From Zeugodacus cucurbitae (lineage: Eukaryota > Arthropoda > Insecta > Diptera > Tephritidae), in NCBI RefSeq assembly GCF_028554725.1, contig NC_071671.1, positions 67,140,001 through 67,204,000 on the forward strand: a stretch of 64,000 nucleotides of DNA. Reading direction: 5' to 3'. Every line of letters begins with the position of its first letter. Position 1 is the stretch's first letter. Below, piece after piece: positions 49,583 through 62,600 of the stretch. Below the pieces are notes generated by a model. The model was not told where the DNA came from and did no database searches. It saw only the letters and a list, made by a program, of their open reading frames with translations. A program made the translations under genes and the position numbers.

Positions 49583-50026
49583 GTGTGTTCAAAAAATAAC
49601 GGGAATTTTAATTTTTTTGAAAAAAATATTTATTCATTCGTCTACATTAATATTGTCGTCTTAAAAATAGTCCCCTTTCGATATCGACCAATTGTCGTAA
49701 CACTTCGCAAACTCGAGAATTTTGGATTAGCCTTTGCTCAGCTTTTTCTCGCATACTTGAAAAACGAAGGCCTTTTAAGGTACTCTTTATTTTTGGAAAT
49801 AGGAAAACATCTTACTGAGTCATGTCCTGCAAATATGGAAGTTGGAGCATCTTGGATTTGACCAAGAATTCACGAACAAGCAACGAATTGTGAGTTTAGC
49901 ATTAGCGCGGCTACTGGTGATAAAATAAGCAATGAAATAGCTGAAAATTTTGAAATTCTGAAATTTATGATAATTGGACACTTCAAGCCCGTGAAATTAA
50001 AAAATTCCCGTTTTTTTTAACAAACC
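49583..50026 (-). mobile_element. Internally deleted mariner-like element, copy 1, about 444 bp
   Basis: The ends are inverted repeats: GTGTGTTCAAAAAATAACGG then GAATTTT at the left, and GGTTTGTTAAAAAAAACGGG then AATTTT when the right end is complemented. On the minus strand the interior keeps the last part of a transposase: an FLFPKI-like site degraded to a run reading STLKGLRFSSMREKAEQRL, then a tail equivalent to the DDNINVDE terminus seen in one mariner-like family. The catalytic core is missing and the frame has stops. Its relative is at 59328-59635. Confidence 0.65.
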
Positions 50027-51884
50027 TCGCATGTGGTTTTAATTATATTATTGATATATATGTACATATAAAGTAATATAGTCCTACTTCATCTTCCCGA
50101 AAACTCGCATAACCTGTATGAAATGTATCAATGTATCAAGTATGTATCAATGGTATCGAATATTAAGTTTCTACTTACGTGACTTTTCCCAGTCTTTATC
50201 TGCATTTATGAAATCTTCAACAACATCAAAAACACTTTGCAGCCAGTTTTCTTATTTAAGATTAGAAAAATATTTATTATTTGCAAGCATGAAGAAATTC
50301 AGTACAGTACAGTAGTCACAACAAGCATTTTACAAGTCGCTGCTGTTTTCGAAAACAAAATACATTTTTATATAGAAAAATAAATAAATAAATAGATGAG
50401 AGCGTGTTTTATCAACTGCACTGTGTGTTTTCAATTTTCAATATATTTTCATTTTTTTGCGCTGTTGTTTTTGTTATCTTTTGCGCTACCGCTGGTCGCT
50501 ATCTGCCCACCGCTTGGCACCGCTTCACTGGCATTCGCCAGCATAACAAACAAAGAAAACAAACAGTGGCAGGTCTTTGATAGACAACAAATTTCGCTTT
50601 GGAATTACTGACATCTTAGTTTTACGCTTTGCCGATAGAATAAATAAATGGAGAAGGAAAAGCAAGCAAACGAAAAAATAGCAGAAGCATAAAAATAAGG
50701 AAATTGAGTGCATCAAGTGGCTCGCAGGCGTTCGAAAGTACACACACACACACACAGGCACTGGCATATTTATAAGAACACTTGTGAATTTGACGGATGT
50801 TTACACGCGTCTCGCGGGTTCTCAGCTACAAGTGTATTTGTATACGCGTCTATATTTTGCTTGTGAAGTTGTGTAAAAAAAACTTTAAGTAAATAGAAAT
50901 GAGACACCAAAAATAGCGGCAATTGCCTGTTTTATATCTCAGCCACACCAAGCGTGTATGTGTGTGTGTGTTTGTGATTGCGTGCAGTTAAGCGCTGCTA
51001 AGTCAAAGTGTCGGCGTTGTTTCTATTGTAAGCATTTTCCGACATTTTCTCCATAATAAAAGTAAATGTGTTTTAATAGCCGTGCTAATAGCTAACAGCC
51101 TTTTTACGAGCGGAACTCGTACCTCAATCATATTATTTACTGCCGTTGCCGTCTTCAAACCTTCATTGTGTGGGCGTAACTATTATTTTTTCCATTTGTA
51201 ATTGAATTTTTTTCTACTGTTTGTTTGTTTCTGAAACCCGACTGACCTTCACTCGGTTTCTTTAATTCCACCGCCAAATGATATGCCGCAGCCGCTTTTG
51301 TGGCTATTGTTGTTGTTGTTTTGTTTCAAATGTCTGTCGCTTTGCATTTTTCATTTTTCATTTTTTGTATGCTGTATGTATGAATTCACCAAAATTTTAT
51401 GTAAATCTCAGCTAATTAAGTTTTATTTAGCCATTATTAAAAGCGCGTTTCAGTAGGCGCTTTTTTTTTACATTGAAACTTTTTTTCTAAGCGGTCGAAT
51501 TTTCTCTTGCTGGTGTGTTCGTTGTGCTGAGTTATGCTTTATTGTCAAATATGGAGAACATTTTAATTTATATGAAATGCATATTTAAGTGGTGAATTAA
51601 GAAAACGATTTAATTAATGCGGCTGCACTGTTCTGCAGTTTATATGTATGTACTTGAAAGAGGTTATGCTTCACAGAATTTTTGTTGATTTTTATAAAAC
51701 AGTAAAATTTTGACTTAGTTACACTCTTCGACATACAAAACTACCTCAGATTATCTTGAAGAGTTTCTGAGACTATGGAATCTGTGAATTTGTATCAATA
51801 ATCAAAAGCCAGTTTGTAATACCGCTAAGTTTTTTCCTCATTACATGGTTTTCGGGGAAGGGTAACTCCTGGGTTATCTGAAAA
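50027..51884. other. Non-coding DNA
   Basis: Holds CA/GT runs at 50740-50757 and 50957-50972. No coding exon or mobile element is recognised. Confidence 0.45.
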
Positions 51885-52015
51885 AAAAACGCTCGTCCAG
51901 GCCGTTCTAAATTGTGTCCCGAATATCTGCCTAAAATTGTATCAACTTTGGAGTAGTTTTCCTCAATTCTTCACAACCATCTTTGAAAACACGGTTTTGA
52001 CAAAAACGCGTTTAA
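51885..52015 (+). repeat. Dispersed repeat copy B (paired with 33505-33640)
   Basis: It aligns with the 33.5-kb copy in the same orientation through the ordered words TAAATTGTGTC, CTGCCTAAAATTGTATCAA, AGTAGTTTTC, CACAACCATCTTTGAAA and CGGTTTT. The copies are diverged and non-coding. Confidence 0.5.
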
Positions 52016-52558
52016 ACTATCAGAGCTACCTTTCGGTTACCATGGAATTTGGAATAATTTTCTAGAAATACCCCCAGAATTTTGTAAGATCATTTTTTGA
52101 TTTTTTTATTTTTGTAGCCGTAGAAAGTCTTTTATGATCAATAAATCATTTATTTTTAGAGTAATGTGTCTTTAAGAAACACATTTTATTCCAAACAAAC
52201 CCTGGACACCCTTGGGACACTTGATTGTCTTTTAATATTTGGCTTTAAAACCTTTAGAACTGTTATTGGGACAGCTCAAACTTTAACTTTGTTCAAAGGT
52301 GAGACTAGAAATTGTATTAGATATATCCAAATTTGCCAGTTATTAAACGGATTTATATGATATCCATCACATATGTATTTTTCGTTAGAAGACAGATTCT
52401 TTTGAAAACAGAAAAATGCGTTATATCTCTCCATTTCTCTCTTAAGAAATCTGCATGTGTGAATGCTTGAAATATATTATTAAAGAAAGCCTTTTAAACA
52501 CCAATTGAAAGTCTATCCAAATTGATAAAATACTAATAAAAATTTCCTGAGTGTAAAC

Positions 52559-53446
52559 ATGGAGTTCATAACAGCCGAAATTCGCGCTATTTTAAAGTTT
52601 TCTTTCGTTAAAGGCAAATCCGCTAGAGAAACGTTCCGTGAGATTAATGATGTTTTGGGGGAAGGTACTCTATGAATTCGAACTGCGGAGGAATGGTTTC
52701 GACGATTCAGAGCGGGTGAAAACGACATTATGGATAAGCCAGCCGGCGGAAGATTTGGGACGACGAATACCGATCAAATCATGGAAAACATCGAGTTAGA
52801 CCGGCATGTGTCATTTCGTGACATCGCCCAGGAGATGGGAGTTAGTCACCAAACCATTTAAACCATCTGCAGAAGGCTGGATATACAAAAAAGCTTGATG
52901 TTTGGGTGCCGCATGATTTGACGCAAAACAACCTTCTTGACCGAATCTACGCCTGCGATATGCTGCTGAAACGGAACGAACTCGACCCATTTTTGAAGCG
53001 GATAGCGACGAAAAATGGATCACATACGACAATATCAAACGAAAACGATCGTGGTCGAAGGCCAATGAATCGACTCAAACAGTGGACAAGCCGGGATTGA
53101 CAGCCAGGAAGGTTTTGCTGTGTGTTTGGTGGGATTGGAAGGGAATCATCCACTACGAGTTGCTCCCATATGGTCAGACGCTTAATTCTTGGAGCAACTA
53201 AGGTCAACTGGACCGCTTGAAGCAGACGATTGACCAGAAGTGTCCAGAATTGGCCAACAGAAAGGGTGTACTGTTCCATCAGGACAAAGCCCACACTTCG
53301 TTGATGATTCGTCAGAAGATACGGGAGCTCGGATGGGAGGTTTTAACGCCCTTGTTGGTGTAAAGTTGGCCTCAAAAGAGGCTTGTGAAAAGTGGCTTTC
53401 CGAGTTCTTCGCAAATAAGGAGGGAGGCTTCTACGAGGCCGTCTAG
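52559..53446 (+). pseudogene. Dead mariner transposase gene
   Basis: From ATG 52559 the conceptual reading follows a mariner transposase from end to end: an N-terminal helix-turn-helix (ILKFSFVKGKSARETFREI, RTAEEWFRRF), a second one (HVSFRDIAQEMGVSHQTI), then LDVWVPHDLTQ, LLDRIYACDMLLKRNELDPF, KVLLCVWWDWKGIIHYELLP, HQDKAHTSL and VKLASKEACEKWLSEFFA. Damage includes TGA after GEGTL, TAA after SHQTI, several frameshifts, and loss of about 25 codons covering the PYSPDLAPSDY-like block, so the third catalytic Asp (DD34D) is gone. No terminal inverted repeats are visible. The subfamily differs from the one at 58.2-59.0 kb. Confidence 0.9.
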
Positions 53447-56400
53447 ATGGAAACTTGGACTTTGGGAACATATCACTAATATATAAAATTGTTCGTAGCA
53501 CTATTTATATTTTAATTGATTAGAGAAAATGAGAATAGACCGATTTTCAAATTGGGTGAGTTGACAATCAGGGTTATGGTGAATATCTGGTAGTGTTTCA
53601 TATTAAAGCATAATTTAATATAGTCTGGATTTGATTGTCAAAAAATATATACATTTTGATTAATTATTACCCAGAATTGATATTTATTTATAAACTTGTA
53701 GTACAATTATGATCTACTGTTACAAATTAAACAAACTTCAGCATTAATTACCGGGGAAAATATGCCTAACATGCCGCAAGCTTCCGTTTTTTAATGATTA
53801 AAAGTTCATCTGTTTTTATTACATTTTTGATTTTCCAAAATTTAATGAACTCGCAAATTATCAATGCCCCAACATCCGATTCCATCCAGCAAAGTTAGTA
53901 ATAATGAATAAAAACGAGCGAAAAATTAACTTTACCCACACCGACGAAGTACATACATATCTACGAGTACGAGTATGCATTTGATTGATTTTTAATTAGA
54001 AAAGCGAGATAATTCCACCACCACGAAATTGCGGCATCATCAGCGCTCATCAATGGACGTAGCGTGAAATAATCAAGATTGCCGAAGCGCACTCCACCAC
54101 CTAGAGCACCGTCGGCTGGCTGTGCTCTCATTTACACACGCCACACCATGCGGTGCAGCTTTTGGGGCGAGCAGCATTTGTGCTGATTCCGCCGCTGGTG
54201 TTACAGTTACGGCAGATTAGGCCGAGCGGAAGTGTAATCAAAAGAATTTCAAGCCGAAATATCATTAGCGGCGCTGGCGAAAAAGTAACATTAGTAACAT
54301 TAGAGACGTTGCTTTTGCTGTTGCTCTTGTTGGTGGGCATCATTAACAATGCGATTATCAATGCGGGACGCACAGAATCAAATGTGGCAGCCGCCGCTGG
54401 CGGAAGATGTGGCACGCGTGGCTGAAGCGTGATCTGGAAGATATACTAAAAGTGTGTGTGTGCGCTTGGGCAGATCAGGTTTTCAAGCGCGGAAGCCCAA
54501 CAAATATTGCACCTTTAAGCAGTCTCTGTGTGTGTTCATACATATATATCCATATACACTCAGTTGTAGCTGAGTTTAGCTGTTTGGTGTCATGCTTGTG
54601 CTGTCTGCATACTGTGGTCTAATGCAGCTGTTTTGTGGCTGAAAGTGGCTGCAAGCGGTCTGCGTGATTTTCGTTTGCCATCAAAGGTATATACTCGTAC
54701 GTATGTACATAAATTACTGGTTTTCTGGTAATTCGAAACCATCGAAAGGTGTTAATGCTGTTGCATTTTGATGTGCGACATCGATTGCAGCTGCTCGACT
54801 CAAATTACGGAGCAGAGAGGCGATTGCTGTCAATTGGGGTGGAACGAAAGGTGAAAATTTCACACATTTGCATTGGAATGGGTGATAGCTCTCATTAAGT
54901 CCCTTGCCTTTTACAAAGGCTTTAAATGTGATAGATGTCATGCAAGTCAACATGTATATTTCTAAAGTCAAGAATTAAGGTTATTGTTCTGAAAAGTTGA
55001 AAACAACCGTATTGAAGGTACGGTTTAAAGTAGAAATAAGATCATTTTTACTCTTAAAAATAATAATTATACTCCTGGATATCTCAGAAATTTTATTAAA
55101 GATTGATGAATCCCTGAACTTATTTTATTTCTGAATAAAAATAGTCGAACTGCAAGTCGAAGCATTTTTTGCTTCAGATTTTTACTTGTCTACGATTTTT
55201 AGATTCTTATAGAAATTAATGCATATTCTTTACTTTCTCTGCAGTTATATCAAAAAAGTCTCTGTCAAAAGATTGCAGATTTTTTATATGTCTGGGAGAA
55301 GTTGAGTAGTCACAGAAAGAATTCTAAGATTTATAATAAGCGGAACAAGAATAGCCAGGACCAAAAATAGTATAGTTTTCATAACATTCGGGTCTATCCC
55401 GCCGTTCTTTCATTATTGGAATCCGAATTTCATATACATTCTTAACCTGATAGTCTGTGGCACTATAATGGACGTTTCATCGTTGTCTTTCAGGTATGTT
55501 GGAGTTCTCCTCGAGAGTTTTATCTATTTGAACAAACATTACTCAAATAACGATTCAAAGTCTGCCAAAGTTCTAAAGCCGAGTTTTGAATGTAATTTTA
55601 TGCTAGATGCATCGGAAAATACAAACTTATGAACGAACCATATACATTTATCTGATTATCTTATAACAAGTCCACATTTCGTTCACGAATCAAAACTGCC
55701 TGTAATTCTTACCCTGTTCCAGAAACAGTTTACAAAATAGAATGACAAAATAATTTTTGTTGATTTCATAGGCAGTGAGTTGATGCGTTATAAATAGTTA
55801 GGATGCGCTAGAGGATTTTAGCATTTTCCAACTGTTTTCATCTTCGGCCAGTATCAAAAATTACATTATTTACAAAGTCAGTAAGCTTTTTAAAACTCAA
55901 TCATTCATTTCCTTACGTTTGGCTCTCAATCACGTGACTAAAACTGATTTAATAGCTTGCTTCTTTTAAGTATTTACACGCATTGTTTTCCTACCATGAC
56001 TGCCATGAAAGCAAAGCTTAAACACAAAAAAATCCTTTGCTTCTGACTTACTTGCCACTTTTACCGATACATTATTCTGTGTCCATTACATTACAATAGT
56101 ATTAGTGAGTACAGTTGAATCCATTCATTACCACACACAATACTTCGCAGTCCATTAGTTTAAGCTGATCATCATTGATGACTCTTCGTAAGAGGTCATT
56201 GTGTATGCTATCCATTATACTTTCGACAATTTATGAAGTGAATTGACATTTAATGTTCGAAAAATATATATGTCCGTGTGTACGTGTATATTCCAACATG
56301 AAATCGAGTTAAATGTGCTGGAAAGTGTCAGCAAATCGCTGATAGCTTAAGTGATGTCAATATTATTCTGCACACTTTGGACATTTGTTTGACTGTCAAA

Positions 56401-58194
56401 GGAGCTCGAAGAAGTTTTTTAAGGTTCCAAAGCTACTTAATGTTGCATACAATGTTATACTGTTGAATTCAGTAGTAGTAAGTAAGTGGATAGCTCATTA
56501 AAGCGGCATAATCGTTGCTATTTTGTCTCCATTTGATTATGCCGGCATATCTGATTTATGTCAGTTCGATTCGTCAATTTTGTCTCTAGAGTCGGGAAAG
56601 CCTAAGAAATGTTTTAATGGTCAACAAAGTAACACGGAGTAGTTAGTAAAAATATATTGAAAAAATTTAGTTTTGTGTTCAATAAGTCAAATACAAGAGC
56701 GCTATCACTTAAGAGACTTGAATTTGGGGTACATTCTCCGTTTGAATAATAATCCAATGGGTCCGCTGAATAGTTAGTGCGATTAATAACTTTTTAAAAG
56801 TGAGACAGACAAAAGACTGAATTAATCTGAATAAGAATAAGAGAAGAGTACCTCTTTCTGCTACAATTAATTTTCTTAAAGGAACTCAACTTATATCCTT
56901 AATAGTACTATAAGCCATGCATTTTTTTAATCCTTTAATGAAATGCCAACAGATTCAAGGATCATTTAATGCCCATTGATATATCTGGAATGTACTTCTA
57001 TGTCAGTGGATATTTGAATATTCAGTTAAGCCGCTTTTCGACCACTTTCGAGTAAACACACATCCATATTCACATATACCATGCTGAGCTATGCTGATTG
57101 AATTACTTACGCTCTGTATAGAAGAGGATTTTGTATATTCGGCCTTTCAGCAATCTCAACTGTGTAGTAATCATCAAAGTGGCTGAAACAAATACCAAAC
57201 GAAATTTCTGTGTTCTTGTCGGTGTGTCCGCTTGTGTCTGGGTTTGGGCATATGAAAGTGATTTTAATTAATAGCAATTATCCAAATGCTTGCTAAGAGC
57301 AGGCTATAAAAGATTCTATCGTATATTTTACGCATTAAATGTCTGTTTGTTTGTATGTAAGCAATCGTAGTCGGCGCATAAAATATCTAAAAAATCGATA
57401 AGAATGCTTTCAATAAAAGCAGTAAAATGCCGAAAAAGAAACAATTGCTACAAAAGATTTGCTTAAGGCAACGAAGACGAGGATTAGTGACGGGTGCAAC
57501 TTGTAGGTGAAAGAAAGATAAAATATAATAAAATCCCTTTTCAAAGGACAAAAAAAATTTAAATTGAAGAGAACACAAAAAACCTACAAAAAATTGAAAC
57601 AAATAAAACCAGACCCAGCTGCCTGCTCCAAAAAGGATTGTGTGTTTCGGTGATTTTATGTATGTATTTCGGTTTAATTTGACTAATGTAGTGCAGACTT
57701 CAGCCTAATACTCATGCATTTGCCTTAGTTTTATGGTTGAAATTTCCTCTCTTCGATTTTCGACTTCGCTTGCTGCTAAAAGCAAATGAAATTCCAAAAT
57801 TAGTAACACAAATGCCCATAAAAATTTCATTCATTACTCAATGCACACCCATTCATTAAACCAAGTATTTATGGAGGAGAGCACACATGCACCTCTTTGT
57901 ACTTGTACCCAATGAGAAATTGAAACGGGAAAATGCTGTACATAAATTTATATTTCATATTGGTAGTGTACGATTCGACACTCCTCTCTGTTCTCTTTTG
58001 AGCCCTGTATTAATTACAGTTATCGTTTTGCCAAACCTTGGAGAGTGGGGAATAGCACAAATAGCTGGTATAATTTGAATAATAGTAGAGGTGGGATAAA
58101 AAAGGGTAATTATCAAAGATATCGAGATCGATAATGAGTTACAGGAAACGAATAGTGAGTCTATAGATATGAATCAGCAAATAATGAAAAAATA
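53447..58194. other. Non-coding DNA, no supported gene
   Basis: AT-rich with one GC-richer part at 54000-54470, where both strands have 90-codon frames without recognisable domains. Between 54970 and 57860 I see neither coding exons nor repeats. Confidence 0.45.
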
Positions 58195-58836
58195 TTAGGT
58201 CTACAACTTTGCTTCCGCCGTATTGGCCGTCGCTAGCTACTACTTTTGACCATCTTTCTGGCAGCATGCGTATTCCGTGACGAAAGAACTCCTCATCTTT
58301 CGAGTCGATCCAAGTATCAATCCAATTTTTGACTTCTTCATACGAACTGAAGTGCCCGTTAGCTAGACCGTTACCGTGTGATCGGAATCGGTAGTCAGAT
58401 GGAGCAACGTCTGGAGAATACGGCGGTTGGGGTAAGATCTCCCATTTCAACGTCTACAAATATTTTTTGACCACCTTTGCGACGTGAGGCCGAGCATTGT
58501 CATGCTAGAAAATGACTTTATCGTGTCTTTTCTCGTACTGTGGTCGTTTTTCAATTGCGTTTCCTCCTGTGATCTCCTGTGATGGTTTCAGTCGAGTAAT
58601 GCTTCCAATTCAGCATCCCCGAAAATCTTCTCCCTTCCACCACCATGCCAGTCTTCGACTTCATAATCACCATTCTTAAAACGTTGAAACCATTCGCGAC
58701 ATGTTCTGTCACTTAGGACAGCCTTACAGTACGTATCCGAAAGCATTCGATGTGCCTCAGCCGCACTTTTCTTGAAACTAAAAAAGAAAAGCAAAATTTC
58801 CCGCAAATGTCTCGAATTCGACTCAAAAAGTGACAT
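58195..58836 (-). pseudogene. Deleted mariner transposase (mellifera-/Mos1-like), minus strand
   Basis: The reading starts at ATG 58836 (MSLFESNSRHLREILL), with FFSFKKSAAEAHRMLSDTY and TCREWFQRFKNGDYEVED typical of the mariner N-terminal domain, up to DAELEALLD at about 58594. The next homologous block is KRPQYEKRHDKVIF (about 58550), so the second helix-turn-helix and the first catalytic Asp are deleted. HDNARPHVAKVV (second Asp) is preceded by a stop and a further stop follows. YSPDVAPSDY (third Asp) and LPERWSKVVASDGQY end the protein. The normal stop is lost and the frame runs into the terminal repeat. A doubled TCCTGTGA word sits at the deletion junction (58566-58582). Confidence 0.9.
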
Positions 58837-59000
58837 TTTCAGTTGAGAATAAGTTTGGGATGCAAACAGATCTCTACAAATATTTTGTTGGGTTAATGTT
58901 GGCACAAATTTCCAAGATCGATATAAAATGATTTAATCGACCAGTTCTTGACCCTAGTTACATCTATTGGAAAACGGTGGAAGCAAAGTTGTAGACCTAA
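58195..59000 (-). mobile_element. Internally deleted mariner element with intact ends, 806 bp
   Basis: The ends are near-perfect inverted repeats: TTAGGTCTACAACTTTGCTT then CCGCCGT from 58195, and the same with one mismatch when read inward from 59000. TA lies immediately outside on both sides (58193-58194 and 59001-59002), the mariner target duplication. The transposase is on the minus strand. Full mariner elements are about 1.3 kb, so roughly 480 bp is missing from the middle. The terminal repeats would still be recognised by a matching transposase, but this copy cannot make one. Confidence 0.92.
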
Positions 59001-59327
59001 TACTATGTGGTTATCTGTTCTTTCATAAATATCTTCGAAGAAAATGCTCTCCTGTTTTCGAAAATTACTGGACATAATGCCAACTTTCCATTAGGAATAA
59101 ATAGTTCTATGAAGACGACTTGCAAGTTTACATAGTCCTAGTGAATTCGATGTTTAAGCCACACAGTATAACCTAACGACTTTTATAATTCCGATATACT
59201 AATATAAAATGATCATGACATCATTGAGGTTAGATTTTCAAGATTGAAAATGTACTTTGAAAATAATATATCTGGATCATTAGTTGGTTCATTCTTAAAG
59301 CTATCTTCATAGTCCATTAGGCACCTG
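59001..59327. other. Short non-coding spacer between two transposon relics
   Basis: Unique AT-rich sequence. Nothing is recognised. Confidence 0.5.
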
Positions 59328-59635
59328 AACCAAAATTGCGGGAATTTTGAAATTTAAAGTTTCACGAGTGTGCAGAGTCCAATTGTCACCAAGGCCCCAG
59401 CCACCAAATTCACCAGACATGACTCCGTGTGACCGTGTGAGTTTTTCCTATTTCCTAAAATAAAGAGAACCATAAAGGGACACCGTTTTAGAAGTAAACT
59501 AGAAATCGCTGAAAGGGCTATCCGAAAAAACGAGTACGAGAAGTGTTTCGACGTTTGGAGAAGCGCTGGCATAAGTGCATAATACCGAATGGAGACTATT
59601 TTAAAGGCATCTACATTAATGTAGGCGAATGTATA
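59328..59635 (+). mobile_element. Internally deleted mariner-like element, copy 2 (partial)
   Basis: The left end has GCGGGAATTTT followed by TTTCACGAG and GTCCAATTGTCA, matching in order the complemented right arm of the copy at 49583-50026. The plus-strand frame then gives a DMTP..CEFFLFPKIKRTIKGHRF block with the third catalytic site region, LEIAERAIRKNEYEKCFDVW, and a tail equivalent to GDNINVDE. The upstream catalytic core is absent and stops are present. The right terminal repeat is not seen; TATATGTATA-rich DNA replaces it. Confidence 0.65.
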
Positions 59636-62600
59636 TATGTATATCTATAAGTATAGTATATATTAATTTTCCATTAGTTATTGCATCGAAATTTGCCTTC
59701 AAGCATTCTGCTTGGTATTCTAATGTACACATTACAACAATAACAATATTATTTGTTAGCTATCAAAATATACAACATTTAGTAACTGTACATTTCCATT
59801 AGATATGCCACTTAATTTTCCTACGGGGTATTTACCTAAGAAACTTATAAATATGTATTTAATCTGGTTGGTAGATACACATGTATGTATATATAGACAT
59901 ATATATATGCATTTATGTTCGTACATTCAAAGGCAGTCGAGAATGCATTTAGATTTCGGGAATACAAATTAAATGCATTCGAATCTGAAATTAGGCTCCT
60001 TTTACCGCAAACACACAGACGTGCCACAAGCTGCCACTAGACCCATTTGCTCACACACATATGCACTCATACACACTAAGTGGAAGCAGCAGCAGCCCCG
60101 TTGCTTGTTCGTTCCACTCTGCCGCACTGTCTGCAAAATCAATTTTCGACATTTTGTTTCTTCTTTTCACCTAACAGTGCTGCATGCATAATGGCACGGT
60201 GGCATGCAACAATGCTTGCAGGCTGCATTCGATTAGCAAGTAGAATAATGAAGAGTGTCTAAGCATCTTTCTTATTTTCTTTTTTTGCAGTCGTATGATA
60301 TCTGCTGCATTTACTCACAATTCATTTGCCATGTATATTATAGCACATAAATAAAATATAGGGGATACATTTGGGTGTGTGTATGTGTTGTTGTGTGTGC
60401 GTAACTAAATCCTTCGCTTTGTTATTCTACATATTTAACTACACGCTTTGCTCTTTCTTTGCCTTCCTCATTAAACCACTTTGTTGAGGCTATCAACTGC
60501 AGCCAAGCCGCCAGCAGAAACAGCCAATGGCCAATCTTCCAGCAGCCGGCAGATGTTTTTATTCCAAATCACTTTTGCAGCTTCTTCTAATGCATTCCTT
60601 TTGTCTTGTCAGTCTGTATCTCGCTCACAATCTCTATTACTTCTTATTTCTTTTATTCTTTTTTTCTGATTTTTTTCTTTTTGTGCGCTCCTTTTATCAC
60701 TGCTTACAGAAATTTGTGATACTCCATTGTTAAGCATCGCCACTCTGTTATTGGCCGCATTTGTACAAGTAGCAAAAATAACTCTGGAAGACACAAAAAA
60801 AAAAAACGAAAAAAAGAACTTCGAAAAATGTGCGACTTGTTTTAAGGACCTTTTTAAAGGATAAATGGATTGTCGTTTGCTTGTCGTCCACAATTTTTCT
60901 TGCTTCCTAATTTTTTTCCTGCTCAACTCAATCTTCTCGTTTTGTTTTTGTTGTCGAGCCATTTCATTTTGGCTGAGTTATTTATGTGCGTGATGTGGGT
61001 CCTTTGGCCGGGCGACAGTCGACAGTCGTCGTCGTTGACGTTGATAGTGAATTTGAAATTGTTGCTGATTGCACTTTAAATGACAGCGAGATAGCAGTAA
61101 TTTGGATTTGTGCGCGCTTGTGTGAGTGCCCGTGTATGTCTGTCCGTTCCTTTCAAGGTGGGCAATCAGACGTTAGCAGTTAGTTTTCGTCGGTTGTATT
61201 CTCTTGAGATAAGCTTTTTATCTCGAAATAGCTGTAAAATGGAAGACGGTATGTGGGATAGCGCTCTAAACTAACTGCTAAACATTTTGTTATTGAAAGT
61301 GAAAATAAAAGGTTTATCAGCTGCAGGAAATGTCATGATAATTCGCGTTTTTATATTCCAACCTATATAATTGCGGTAGGTGAGATAATTAGTGTGTTTA
61401 TGCCTGCTTCCAAAAGGTTGAACGGTTTGCAGCTGGAGTTAATGGTTAAAGAGTTGTCATGAATACGGCGGTTTTAGGCTTTGTTCTCTAATATGTATCA
61501 ATAGAAAATGGAGACTGAATCTTCTAAAATATTGTTTAATTTATGCACTTCAGTTTGAGACTTTTCAGTTAATTATTTACATATATTTCTTTCGATAATA
61601 TTAGCTTCAGCAGATCTTTGGTACAACCTTCAAAATATGATAATAAATTATACTTAAGATATATAGTACTCAAATTCATTACTATTTTTTTATAGGAATT
61701 ATAGAGAATCTTTAGGATGGTTAAAACGATGGTAATCCATAATTTGTAGGGTAAGCAAAATGTGTTCACCAAGTAAAAATGTCTGGCAGAGGTTTTAGAC
61801 CGTCCAACATCGTTAAAACCCAAATTAAAGCAGGTTTTGAGAAGGCTCAACACATAAAGTACACCAACCTATAAATATGACCATCTTCGACATTTCAGAA
61901 AAAAGAAGAATTTGAATATTGCGCTGTAGCAAAGCGTGGAGTTTGGCTCAGAAGAACAGTTCACGAAAAGGCTGAAGGCACTTGGTTCAGAGTTGATATA
62001 AGCATCGGTTAAAGGTCTAGATGGTAATTATGAACAGTGTATACTTAATTTCTATAGAGTTAACTTCAGAAAAATTTCTGATTGAAGACTCGCAATCCAA
62101 GAATTGTGTCCCTTACCCGTCTATTAGATATAGCGCTGCTGAATAACAAGTAAGCTAAGGGTCGCATTGGACCTATATATCTGCCAACTCTATTCGGCTG
62201 GATCAAATGGCATTGAGATTATAGAAGCATTCAGATAAGGAGACTTGTCTGGGATTACTGTAATGTATAGGAAAGCGAGTTCGAACTCATGCTTTTTTTA
62301 TAAGATAGAACAAATTTTGCTTATCCTAATGACATCAGTATCAATGTCCCTTAAGAATCACATCATTTGTTCTGTTTTATATCATTTAGATATGAATAAT
62401 GAATAATTAATGAATATGGTCGTGAAGGATCATTGGACGAAATGTCTTCTCTCATCTAATGAATAGTTAACGCATTCACGTCTTCGATCACACAGTCTTC
62501 CATAAGATGAGTTTTCGTAATTTCAGACTTGGTGGAACCATCGTAAACAAACGATTGAATTCTCCAACCTAGAATCACTCTAGGGGACAAGTGTACCTTA

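Noticed and set aside
53240..53446. Separate 68-codon ORF
   Set aside because: It is an out-of-frame plus in-frame stretch of the mariner pseudogene and is covered by that entry.
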